A stretch of 64,000 nt of DNA, taken from assembly GCA_035582835.1 (NCBI GenBank), contig JAYKAV010002042.1, forward strand, positions 1,088,122 to 1,152,121, given 5' to 3'. The DNA comes from Phoebastria nigripes (lineage: Eukaryota > Chordata > Aves > Procellariiformes > Diomedeidae). A program made the position numbers and the translations under genes. The notes below the pieces were generated by a model that did no database searches, was not told the origin of the DNA, and saw nothing but the letters and a program-made list of their open reading frames with translations. Below, piece after piece: positions 26,736-38,945 of the stretch. Positions within the stretch are counted from its first letter, which is position 1, and each line of letters starts with the position of its first letter.

Positions 26736-28234
26736 CCCCATAACCAGTATCAAGATAGTAGGTACTAGGCTTAGCTCTACTTACTGTTTTTCTGGGAAAC
26801 TGAAGAAAAAATAAATTGAAGTACTACGAAACAAAACCTCATTAATTCAAATACTACCATTCTACGCATAAAATTTCCAAAACAAAATCCTCAGGCTTAG
26901 CTCTTATTGGCAATAAAAGCCATGTCTGGTCTTCAGGCAGGTACTGGTAGCACCCTCTGTTAGCTTTGCCAGAGACTTTAAAAGTGGCAAATTAAGTAAC
27001 ACTGGGAAGACCAGCCATTAGCCACTCTGAACGCAATGTAAGTGTTGTAACACCTGTGAGCCCTGCCAGTGATTGGGACAGAGGTGCTTTAATGAAATAC
27101 AAACTGTGGAAAATATTGTGAACGAATATCGTTATAGCATTTCCCCATAGCATTGCATTCCAGAGTGTTACATTGTATGTTGCATCCAAGTTGCAAAGAA
27201 AGAAAGAAAGAAGAATGAACTACAATGATGGATGNCGCACACCTAATGCCTTCAGCCTTTCCTTTTGAGGAACAGAATTGCAACTACTACTGAAAGTAAC
27301 TGTCAACTATTAATTGCATGAGATTGTTTTAAGAATAAATGAGATTTTAGATCTTTCCTGAATACTTTAACACTTCATTGCTGTAAAAAACTGAAAAAAA
27401 CTAAATCCCAAAGACTACATTATAGTTTGAAAGTATTCACGATGTGGCAGAATCAGACCCCAAATTCATGCATTGAAAAATAAAAAAGATGCATTGGAGA
27501 AAAAAGAACATATTTTCCTTTAGAAAAATCAAAGTTTAGAAATCCACTGTATGACTATAATGCAAGATAAAAATGCTTTTGTTCATGTAGCTATTATTCT
27601 GCAAGTGTAACACATCCACACTTTACTTTGAAAATAACTCCCCTGATTGATTAGGTATGCCATCACTCCTTAGCACAGCAGCACCACTTCCTCCACTCCG
27701 ATAGATGTTTCCTGCCAGATTTGTTTCCTACAAAGTTTCACTTGATTTTTGAGGGCAAAAGCATAATCACAGAGTTTTTGTTGGTATTATGACTCTTTGC
27801 ATAAAACCAAATGTATTGGTTTTACATTTATATTACACAAAACTGTTTCTAAAAATACACTGTTGTTCTGAGTAATAATCTACTTCAAAGTAATGAAAAA
27901 GGAGCCGCCAGAGAAGAGTGTAAGTGCTACTGCTCTCCTGTCATCACCTAGGCTCTCCTAAAGTTTAAGCATGAAGACAGTGGGATGCAAAGGATCAGAC
28001 GCAAATTTGTATGGACTATCAAATATACTAGGTAATGGAAATTTCTCCACAAATAGCTTTAGGAAGGAGTCAGACAATATTTTTACAGTCACTAATACAT
28101 TTGCCAAATGCGTGGTTTTGACTGGCTCACAACTACCCATGAAATCAGTTTGATCGCCAAGTGCTCAGTCAGGAAAAAAGTTTTTTTGTGAGCAGTGAAA
28201 GGAATTTTCTTAAGGATTTGTGTCCTTTGTGCAG

Positions 28235-28430
28235 TAACAACCCTGCCCTCCCCCCTGTCATCATCCCAAGCTCCCCCCCGCCGTTCCCAAGCTCCCTCCC
28301 CAGCTCTGTGCCCCGGGCTGGGCAGGCAGGCTGCCCGCCAGCCAGCCTCTGCCAAGCTAAACACACCCGGCCTGGGCCGCCCGCCTCTCTCTGGCCAGCG
28401 CAACCATCCCAGGCTCCCTCTTGAAGGAAT
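28235..28430. other. C-rich/GC-rich islet with G-quadruplex-type runs on the FRY strand
   Basis: The plus strand is C-rich (CCCTCCCCCCTGTC, CCCCCCCGCCG), so the FRY-sense strand has G runs separated by short loops (GGGGGGAGGGCAGGG at about 28241-28255). About eight CpGs fall in 200 bp. It lies 2.6 kb upstream of FRY exon 2 on the transcribed strand. Frames of up to 158 codons on the minus strand and 131 on the plus strand are composition effects, with no protein similarity seen. It may be an intronic regulatory element or an internal promoter; no evidence of transcription is available here. Confidence 0.5.
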
Positions 28431-29550
28431 CTGTAGGAATCTAATCAAATGCAAACTTGCCTTCTGTTCCTCGGGCAATTTTGGTTTAAATTGGCTACTA
28501 AGTTCAAAATTTACTACCAAGGGACACGCAGGAGGGATGGAAGGAAGGCAGCGTGTGAGATCATGCATGCCTCACATCTTACGAAATTGAGTTCAAGAAA
28601 ACCTAGTCACACTACCTGGGAGCTGCCACCCTTATCTTCAATCATCATGGCATTCAGCCAGGGTTTTGAGACTGGAATTTAAATCCACATAGTCATTGTT
28701 AGTAGGAAGCCTTTTAACAAAGATGCTGTTAGGTTTGTGACACAGCCTGATCTAATTTTTTTTTCCAGACATCTAACTGAAAAATAAATTATTTGCACAC
28801 TGTAATAGAGAAATGCGATTATTTGTGAGATTTGTCAGTGCACCAAAATTTTTTATTCTAGCTCTTCTCTGAAATACAGGACTGTACAGCCTTTCCCCCA
28901 AAGGAAAGTAGAAGAATATCCTGCGGGTTAACATCTATTATTGCTACAGCAATTACAGCAGTTACAGAAATGACTGACATATGACACTGATTTAGTTCAA
29001 ATTTTTAAAAGATCATTTTGTAGCTGCTAACTCCATATAAGCATCTTCAGTGTGGAAGTTAACATTGCCAACAGCGTGAGGGTTCTCAGTTGATCATGAA
29101 CTACTATATACAGGTTTGGCTTTCTAATGCATCTTTTCAGTTCCATTATCTCAAGCATTTGCATATGCTTGATATTTGCATCGCAAAAATCTGGCCCAGT
29201 GACTAGACTATCACTGACATTTATACTGATGATGTATGAGCTTTAACAGAATATAGTTCTTTTTCATAGACTGAGAGCCCTACAAAGCTCATAAAAAAAA
29301 GTTGCCTCTGAGACATAAAACCAGAGATCAAGGGCTGAAAATTTAAGAAACAGCTGCATTAAAGTCATCCATGATTGGTCCCTTCATGTTGACACATTAT
29401 AATGTGGGCCTTAAAAATAGCAATAAAAAGGATGTGTCCATTTTTGCCATCTATACCAGTGAAACACTGCCCCATTAAATAAAAGGCATAATTTTTACCT
29501 GAGAAATCACCACAAACAGTTTGTATGGGTTTATGCAGAAGATATCTGGT

Positions 29551-29573
29551 GGGGGTGGGGTGGGAGGAAGGGG
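29551..29573 (+). other. G-quadruplex-type motif
   Basis: Four G runs (5, 4, 3 and 4 G) are separated by loops of 1, 1 and 5 nt on the plus strand: GGGGGTGGGGTGGG, then AGGAA, then GGGG. This fits the standard four-run pattern. It sits in the template strand of the first FRY intron. Confidence 0.7.
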
Positions 29574-30330
29574 TTGTACTCAATTCTAAATATTGGTTTA
29601 ATTGACAAATTAAGTTTTTACTATCTGATTTCAAAATAATAATGTTCTACAAAGAAAATTACAAGAATGGACCACTGAAACATTTAGTTTTAATTCCTAA
29701 CATATTGTAGGGTACTGGTCACCACACAACTACTGCATTAATCTAAACCCTTCACCTAGAGAAAAGTAGCTCATTCCCAAGGAGAACGAATGGTGATGCA
29801 CATGCACGAGACTGTGGTAACCCTAATGCCCGAGGGCCCTGCAATAGCAGGGAATCTGTAGGTCAATTTTAGAAAGTTGCATACATGTTTAAAGCTCCTA
29901 TCCTAGGAAAATCTGTAAGAAAGATTAACTATGCTTGATCAACTATAAGATGTCTGTACCATTTTGGGGTGAAATTCTNTCTGAGGGCTACTTCTCTCAA
30001 ACAACCCATTTTCTTGTTTCCAAGATATGTTCCCTATTTTTCTACTGTATCTGCAGTAAGCTGTATTTCAAATGATACTCTTTTCCTACAGAATATTTCA
30101 TTTAGTTCAGGCTATAACCATAAGATTTTCTCAAATGTTATGTATTTTTAGAAAATTAAAAACAAGGAGTAAATATGGAAGTAGCAATGCAGTATCACAT
30201 ATGGTTGTCACCACAACCATATACTATTGCCACAGAAAGGATTATTGAACGAAAATCACTGCTGATTTTTTTCCTGTATTGATCATTTCCTTGATCAGAG
30301 AAATAGTTGTAAAAAAGCACAGTAGTTTTA

Positions 30331-30356
30331 ACACACACACACACACACACACACAC
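30331..30356 (+). repeat. (AC)13 microsatellite
   Basis: Thirteen perfect AC units followed by CCCC, inside the first FRY intron. It is likely length-polymorphic. Confidence 0.97.
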
Positions 30357-30359
30357 CCC

Positions 30360-33300
30360 CGTCACTAAGCTGATAATGGGGATGAGTACAAAATTAAATT
30401 ATCATAAGAAAGTCTCTGCTATGATTTACACTACAGGTATTTTTCTTAAAGCTCTGAGAAGAAGCAGAACAACAGAGCGATCATAATGTACAAGCCANGA
30501 GTCCGTGCTACACTGGATACAACTTCAGCCAAACAGTTACTGAATTTTCAGTATTTTTAAGCAGATGAAACAGAGATTGTGGTTTTTTAGTTAACTGTGT
30601 CAAATATACACTCTAGCAACAATGAACAAACTAATAACACAAACCAAAACATGTATTTGCAGTATTTTCATACCTACCAAGCCCCTTTATAAAGCCGATC
30701 ACACTGGATTTTCTCCAACATGCTACTGTAATATCCATGAGCCTGTGAATACCTGAAATGTTCCACTCCTTCAGTTAGAAAAGTTAGAATCCTTTTCTAA
30801 CTAAAATCAAAAAGGAAATTAGTTGTTTCATAATCCTGTTTCATAATTCACTATAAATTTTTCAGCATTGAGGCAGACATTTCTTTTAGTTTTTTCGCTT
30901 TGTTTTTTAATAGACAAGTTCTGAAGACCTACAATGTGTGAGCTAGAGCTGGCCTCCGGATCAGATCAACCTTTCCATAACCAAAGGGGTAATTTTTAGC
31001 TTCAGCATATGATGATGACCACTCACGGAGTGGCTGCATGTCTATATTTATCCACGAGTACATACTATGCTGACAGATTAGCGAAACTACTTCAGGCACT
31101 CCAAGAACATGAGACAGGATAATGGAGTTCGACATAAACAAAGCATGCATATCAAACAGACGTATTATCATACAATCCAAGCTGAAAGCAATTAGTATAG
31201 CAATGCAAAGCACAGAGACAACACAGGATGGGTTTTGTTTTGTAACTAAGGTCTTTTGGCCAAAAGTACATACAGTTTAAATTCCTTGCGATAAAACCGG
31301 TATCTCTTCTTTTCCCATGCCAAGAGTCAGTGAGAAACCACATATCCTTAAGGATAATTAAACATCTGCTGAAATAACTCTTAAGAAAATGTGCTTTGTT
31401 TTAAAACTGCAATTAAAATATTAAAAAGAAAACACATTATTAAATAAAGCGTGAAGAATTTCATTTACAAGGATATGGTACCTGTGCCAAGGTTACCAAA
31501 AGGTGGCTTTTTCGCCCTTTGAAGGAGAACATTCCTAATTAGTTTGAGCTTGATAGACAAAGAGAATAAAATTCAAGGAAAACTTTTGCTGAAAGAAACA
31601 ACCTAAAAGTCTAGCAGATCCATTTTTATCTTGGTGAAAAAAACTGTAAGATTCCCAAGGAAAATGTTATTCCAGCATATTAGTAAGATGCGGTCGTAGC
31701 ACTATTTTAATAGTAATAAGCATTTTAATAGTAGTAAGCATTACTTTCATAATTCATTTGCATGTTTCAACAAAAAATAATCATAAAGGCATAAAGTTAA
31801 CCAATAAAACATAGTATTAATAACTTGTAATATATATGATAGGAAATAAATTTATTTAAAGTACAGGACTTTATGATGAGCAACTGATGCTACTAATGTC
31901 TGATCTTCTTGTGTTTCTGATTCTCTCTGAGGAGGATTTACACTCAAAAATGAAAGACCAGGAAGAATTCAGTGCACATCTGAGTCCCACATCCAGACTA
32001 TTTGGAAAGTAAAGTGTAAGTTATGGTGGTACCGGTGTTGGCCTTACTCTTCATAGGGAATCAATTTCATGCAATATGAATATTGGCCTACATGTTTTGT
32101 TTACTGCTTATTTTCCATTTTTATTAAAAGAGTTGATAAATCAGGGAGTAAATATACCCTTTTTAAGATACTCCTCCCCTCTTCTCAACTGCATGCTTAC
32201 CTAAATAAAATTTAAACTAATTATTAAAATAAATGTAAGAAAACCTGATTGTATGGCCTGTAGCAATTTCTAAGGTCCATATAAAAGCTGCTGTATGAAT
32301 CTGCCATAAGCAATAGCATTGCAGACATAGCTTTCCTTCTCTAGTGCTGGAAACCATTCACACTTCCAACTATAGCGAGGCTGGCTTGCATTCTCCTAGG
32401 GATGGAGAGATCTGTAATTACCATTTGCATATGTGTGTTCCAGGCAGAGAGTATTAACTATGGAGCTTTGATACTACACTTAACTGAACTTCCAAAGTTT
32501 CTCTATTTTAAAGCTTCCTCTATTTTAATAAAAAATGTAAAACATGTAGGCAAATACTCATATTGCATGAAATCGATTCCCTGTGAAGGCTCATTTGCAG
32601 GTGAGGGAATTCTTTGCCGTGAAAAATTCACTCACTGACAGCAGTATGTAGACTCAGACAGTAGATACAGGCACATACAGACAATAAGAACATATGAGAT
32701 AGTCTATATTGCAAAAAGCTCAAACATATTTTCCTTCTTAATAGAACGAAGTTGTCTCCAAAACTACATATAATAGAAATCTCAGTGAACTTGTATTTTA
32801 AAACTCCAGACTCCGAACACTGTCTAAAACTGTTGTTCAAGCAACTACTGGGAGAAGACACTAGGTTGTTCTGTGCAGCTGTCTTGACACAAGAACATAA
32901 CATAAAACTATCCCAGCTCATCCTGTCTTTCAAAAGTCTACTTAATCCAAATACAGGATTCTTTAGGAAGAGTTACTCTGGTTGACCAATTAGATAGATG
33001 ATCTGCAATGTAACAAAGATAAAACCCAACAATTCCATGCAAAACAAAAGTCTGGGCATAGCATGTAAATCCTTATGCCAGAGGAAATACTATCTAGTCT
33101 AGAAGATAAAATGGAAGAGGCCGTGAGGTCAGTGGGGAAAAGTATAAAAGAAGTTCAAGATGGCTCATTCTGAAAACAAGTCTGAAGGGAATAACAGATT
33201 TGGGAGGATTTCCAAAAAGGTGGTGAGAGATGACCTAAGTTCTTCCAAATGGAAATTCTCAAACTACTTGATTATGCTGAAACTGTAAGGGAGAAAAGGC

Positions 33301-36300
33301 TAATCTATAAATTTCAGATTCCTCCGTTTTCTTTAAAGAGACATGCCTCAGGAGAGTCATTTGTGTAAAATGGCATGGGGGAAGAGAAAGGAAGGAGATA
33401 TGTCTTCAGTGATAAAGGCATTCCAGGACTTCATCACAGATTTAACCGAGATAAGACCAACATTTCAAATTATTTGTGTTCGAAGACTTAGTGAAAAAAT
33501 GCTGTTGCCAGGTTTAGATACATTTATTCCACTCTTTTCAGAATACTTGTTGAACTACAGAAGACAGTTTCAACCCCTGTAGACTTGGTTGGGTAATCCT
33601 TCTCCAAACTTTCTATTCCTTTTACCACAACGCGAGAGTGTAACTTCTATGTGAACACAAGGAACAGCAAAGCCAGAAAACAGGAGACTAATTAGTGCAT
33701 CCACTAAGAAGTGGCAGAGTTGCCGATAAAGCGTAAGCTTTGGCCAACCCAACTACTCTAGCCAAGAAAAAGGAGGCTTGAACTTCNTGTGTGTGTGTGC
33801 ATGTGCACACGCATGCCATTCTTCAATTTATTTTCAGTATCTTCAGGGATGTTATAAAACAGCAGGCCTGAAACAGACCGTATGATATCCTCAGTGAGGC
33901 TGAACATTTCAGGACCTAAGGCTAACTCCTTGTAGTAAACCCATTCTGCACTCCCCTGAATCCAGAGGTGGACAATGATTTGCTGAACAGAGCCTCAGAA
34001 CAAGTCCCAGATGTGGTCATTTCTTAACAATCAGATCCAGTCCTCTGCAGGATAGAAACAAAATGCAGCATCCATGAAAATAAGTATACGGCCACTCAGT
34101 AGGCCTGATGGATGCTAAAATACCACTTCTGGGGGATGCTCTTCTCTGCACGTCTACAAAGCGCTCAAATGCCCATTCCACTCAGAGATGCTTATGGAGT
34201 AGCCATCTTCTGAGATGAACCCTATTAGGAAATAACCAGTTTAATACGGATATCTTTGCCCAAGCTCAGGGAAACATTAGAACAGTCCTTACACACACTG
34301 ACAAGTCTTATTTGAGATGGATGTATGTGGTGAAGTGCCTGTTAGCTTTGAAGCTAAGGATCTTTTTCAGCCTGGTACCTTGGAAAGGTTAAAACTGTTG
34401 GTTTGGCTTTACTACCTACTAGCAACCTCTGGCCCTCACATCCCAGCTGCTGGCAGGTAGGTGTTAAGCTCTGTAATCCTCAAATGTGCACTGCTATTCT
34501 GTGCAAGAGAGGGGTAATTGATATGAGACCCCGTAGAGGAAAGCAGTGGGTGGAACACATTTTCTCCTTTTGCGAGAGACCGTGTCTCCACATGCAGGGG
34601 ATTCAAGAATGATGACTGCCAAACCAACCAAACAAACAGGAAATCTTGTCATATACATCCATCCAATTTCTAAAGTCCTTTTCACTGACTTGGCAAAGCT
34701 CCTAGTAATTATGATCCTGTAAGATGTAGACTTTCCCCCTCTCTTTCTCCTAAGTTGCAGGTCAGGGGTTGAGCAGCTTAACAATGTTCCCCAGGTTCTT
34801 ATCTTAGATCCCTGCAAGACATCTGAGTGAGGCAGGAAAGCAATTCTCCTTCCTGCCCATTCTCTTTGCTCACCATTTATTTTTCTGCTCCTTTTCCCCT
34901 ACATCATTTTCTTGTTTACATATACCACCGTGCTGAAGATATGTGGGATCTAGGCATGTAACATAAAGATTTTTAGCTGCGCCAATTTTAGAATTTGCTT
35001 GGTTTATTATAAGATTAAGCCTGAAAAAGCTAAATGACATGGGAAATCTTGTGGACAATTCCAAAACAATTTTCAGTTGCCATTTGAGTGCTCCATTTGG
35101 GGGTGACTTCTCACTAAAGGAAACATCTGTGTTGTTTCTGATGGGATCCAAATCAAACATAACTACTTCTCAGTTTCTGTGTTTTATATGGTAATGACAT
35201 GCTGCCTCTTTGAAGGCTGACTTGAGATTAACAATATACTTTCAGAATCTTGGTATCTTTTCTAGGTAACTTCAAAAGTTTTGTTATCTTTGCCAGTTAT
35301 TCCAAAAGTGAAAACTCCAAATAGGGGTGGAAAGATATATTCAGATCATCATTTTCAGATGAGTAGATTAACTGATTTTTAAAAAATTAAAACAAAGAAA
35401 AGGTTTATTTCTGAAACTATGCCAGAATTTCTTTGGGCTCAAATAGAGCTTAAAAAGCATTTTATTTTAAATAAAGATGTTCATACTCTTCTTTTATACT
35501 TTTTTTTATGTACTAGGGGAAAAAGCTAGCATCCACTTTGGTTTTGTTGGATCAGAAAATAGCTTCCTATAAGATTTTTAGACAGATGTTTTGTTGGGTT
35601 TGCTTTCCTTTTCAGAGACAGGGAGATGAAGATATTCCCGTCATTTTGTGGTTAATGGGTGTTAGCGGAAGAATTATTTTTAGGGAACTTGGAAAAGTGC
35701 CGAGGAAGCACAAGGCTAAAAGAGTCCAAAAGAGAAGGAATAGTTACTTCCAAAAGAAGGACCAGCAAACAGGAAGGACGTGACCTGCATCTTCCTTCCC
35801 TACACATTTTCTCTTGGAGAGAGTATACTTTTCCTTTTCTTCTTAAATGTTTTACAATAAAACTGTCAGAGTCTGGATAAGATGGAATTTAAAAAAGATA
35901 ATTAAACTGTTTATTTTTTACTACAGAAAGACATTAAATGCTTGCATCTGAGTCCTATTCCAATTTCAATAGCTACCTCAGATGTTAGAACTGGAACCTT
36001 CCCTGAATTTTTGTTGTTTGTCCACACTTGCTCTTCCAAACCACTGAAAAATGGCTCATGCTGTTAAAAACTCATGTGTTTTCTCTAGAATGAAAACAGC
36101 ATTATGGATGACGTGGCTTCTGTGCAATGTACACATGTGAATGAAAACACGAGCGTTTTGTAATGCACTTGTGCAAACATAAACAGTATTTTATTACTGA
36201 TGCACAAAAAGAAACAGGCTGTAGCTCATTTCCCTCTGAAATTGCATGGTCTGAACAGTCCTACTGACCTAACACTGTTCAATGGCTAAGAGTTGATTTG

Positions 36301-37990
36301 CTGAAGAGTTTTGCTTATTTCATGCCATAATAAATACCATGTCATGTTTAGTTATGTTTCAAAGTGTAGTACTACATTGAAGAAAAATCTTTAAAACTGT
36401 AGTTGCTTCCTTGACCTCATCTTCTGATGCACCTGATCTACTCTATGGCTGCCTTTTAGGGAAAGGTTCAATTCAGCTACCTACAAGCCAAATATCAAAT
36501 TTAATCTAGCCATCTAGGCTCCGAGTAGAGGAAATGAAGAGAGACTGACATTTCTAGGTGATACATCATATCCTTCTTAGATTCTTAGCTTAAGACAGAA
36601 TAAATCACTTTCTAGAGGTGCCTATCACTTGTCAGTGATTACTGAAGGAGAACTGACAACAAAGATATGCATCCAAAGTTGTAAGAGATCACTCTCACTC
36701 TTAAGTCTGTAAACTCTTCAAGAGCATCTTGTACAGATTGAACCGCATCGTGGTGCATTTCAGCTGCTGCTGGCTACGATTCATACCCTTGATCGTGTGG
36801 GTGGAAAATGGCACAATACCAGGAGTAAACCAAGCCGCAAGCTGGCACTATGAACTGGCAAGCTAAACTTTCACAGACCAAGAAGACTTTTACAAAATTT
36901 TGTGAAGCTTTCTGTGATGAAACCACAGGAGAGATTTCTGTGAATAAAGACTAACATGAGAATAAGTCAGACATCCATTCATGTTTTCCTCTACAGTGGA
37001 GCATACAAAGTAACATCTATACAAAGAAAAATGAGAGAAAAAATTTTGCAGCCAAAATCTGAATTAATAATTATCATTATCAATCCCCTCCTCTATGTCT
37101 GATTGAATCATTATTGTCAGTACTTAATACTCGCTGAAGCAGCACACTCACAACATTGTCTATCTTCTATACTAAATTAAACACTATTTGGCCTCTTTGC
37201 TTACAGACAACCCAACACATGATGTGTCATCTTTTATTAGCCACACACCATTATGATGCTGCAGTATCTAATAACCCTTTATTAACACTATATTAACAGC
37301 TCTTTCTTTCAAAGTGGAGTTCACTTGTTTCTTAGCCACAAACCTAAAGGCAAATGTAAATGTTTGCTGNTTTGCTAGACTCAGACTCTAGGACGTAAGT
37401 ATTTCTCGTGGTGACTCTGAAGTATAAAACCAGCAGGGACAAGATAATGCCTTTTACCATCCACATGAGTTCAGTGAAGGTTTTTGAAAGTTTAGCTTGA
37501 GTACAGCTGCGTACTGAAAAACTTTCACTTGAACAGATGAATGAAGCATATGGAATTTAGCTGCTGTCCGAGGTTCCTTCTGCATGACCAGACAGTTGCA
37601 AATACCAAACACAACATGGACAGGACATTGCTCTCATNCTGGTCAGTGGGCCATGACAGGAAACTCCTTCCATACCTTGAAATGTCTAAATGTTTTGGAA
37701 TAAGTGACTCCCAGAAATATTAAATTAAATTATTAAATTTGGAGAGGAACAGGCACCTATAGAGATGAACTCTGCATCAGTTAGTTATGAAAATAAAGAA
37801 AGAATCCTAAGGTTAACATTGGATTTTCCAAATAAACAACTTAAACACTGAGAAAACAGAGTAATTCCTTAGAAAAACTGAAGAGCCTAATTACATCTGA
37901 AAATAATAAAAAGATTCCCTTTATGGGATATTCAAAGGGAAATTCAGTATTCCTGAGGGCTGGGACAAAACTAATGTTGTATCAGGTTTT
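30360..37990. other. FRY intron sequence without recognised features
   Basis: AT-rich intron with a short TG/CA run near 33787-33812. Frames stay below about 110 codons and resemble nothing known. No repeat body was recognised by eye, although old decayed ones could be missed. Confidence 0.6.
31704..31739 (+). repeat. Tandem duplication of an 18-mer
   Basis: ATTTTAATAGTAATAAGC is followed directly by ATTTTAATAGTAGTAAGC, with one difference between the two copies. Confidence 0.95.
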
Positions 37991-38004
37991 CTTAAAGTGT
38001 CAGC

Positions 38005-38945
38005 AAGGACAATCCAGGCAACCGCAACACAGTTGGCCTGATATTCATCCACATATGGCTGCATTTGATTCATAAAGAACCAAAGTATAATAATACAACG
38101 CCATAAGCATAGGTTTATGGAAAGTAGATTTTATTAAACTAACTGTATCTTTTTACGAGATTATAAATTTGGTTAACAAGGTTAAAAGTGTAGTCCTATA
38201 TTTCTGTTTGGCAATTGGATTGGTATCTTACCAAACTGTAAAATGAGAACCAAAAAAATCAACGTTCGCAACAAAAATAGATTAAAAGCTAGGTAACAGA
38301 TACTTCTCAACATGGGTTTAGGGAGAATCACACCCTAATGAATGTACTTCTAGTGGAGGTACAGAGACCAGTTCTTGGTCCTNTACTATTTATCCTTACT
38401 GTTAATGACATAAAAGGAAAACAAAAACATTTCTATAAAGTTTACAGGCAAAACACAAATTAAGAGTGGTAGACAGAAAAAATAGTAAAAAGGTCCTTCT
38501 ACTTTGAATAGCATTTTGAAAACTAAATGCAAGCAAAGAATATATGAGCTATTAATTCTAACCTATGGAGAACTGCATAGCCAGAGACAAAGAACGCATG
38601 CCACATGGACAGAATAAGGCCTTCTATTCCTGGGAAGCACTGATTATGAAAAAAGGCCTGAGACCAGGATGACTAATGTGTTGAAAACAGTATGCTATTC
38701 TTGTGACCTGAAGAGCTATGGAGAGCCTTTTCAAGCAGGATAAACAAAAGCAAAAGCAGGAGAGCTCTACTGCTTCACTGCCAGTGTCTCTGCAAACACT
38801 GCTGGATGCTCAGTCCTGTTCTGGTGTCTGCAACTTGAGAAAGGTGCTGATGAACTAGAGGACATTCAGGAAAGGCAACTATAGCTAATGACTGGAAAAC
38901 TTGCCTTAAAGCTTAGTTTAGTTTGACCATGAGAAAGTTACACAG
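38005..38945 (+). mobile_element. Ancient CR1/L3-like LINE fragment (reverse transcriptase region)
   Basis: No long frame remains, but a series of CR1/L3-like coding landmarks lies in the right order on the plus strand. ACAATCCAGGCAACCGCAAC stands where the NYRPVSL segment would be. The block from 38106 reads like the (G)F(M)xGRFY..NLI.FYDEI..L segment (GGTTTATGGAAAGTAGATTT). A frame near 38358-38410 gives VQRPVLGP.LFILTVNDIK, which is motif B through the loop before the FADD box. The sequence continues to a region resembling the tail of the domain near 38850. Many stops, indels and an N are present. It is older than the CR1 copies at 22 and 60 kb. Family level is confident; subfamily and edges are not. 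Confidence 0.7.

Noticed and set aside
28092..28568. 158-codon minus-strand and 131-codon plus-strand frames
   Set aside because: Both are read through a GC-rich islet where stop codons are rare; no similarity seen.
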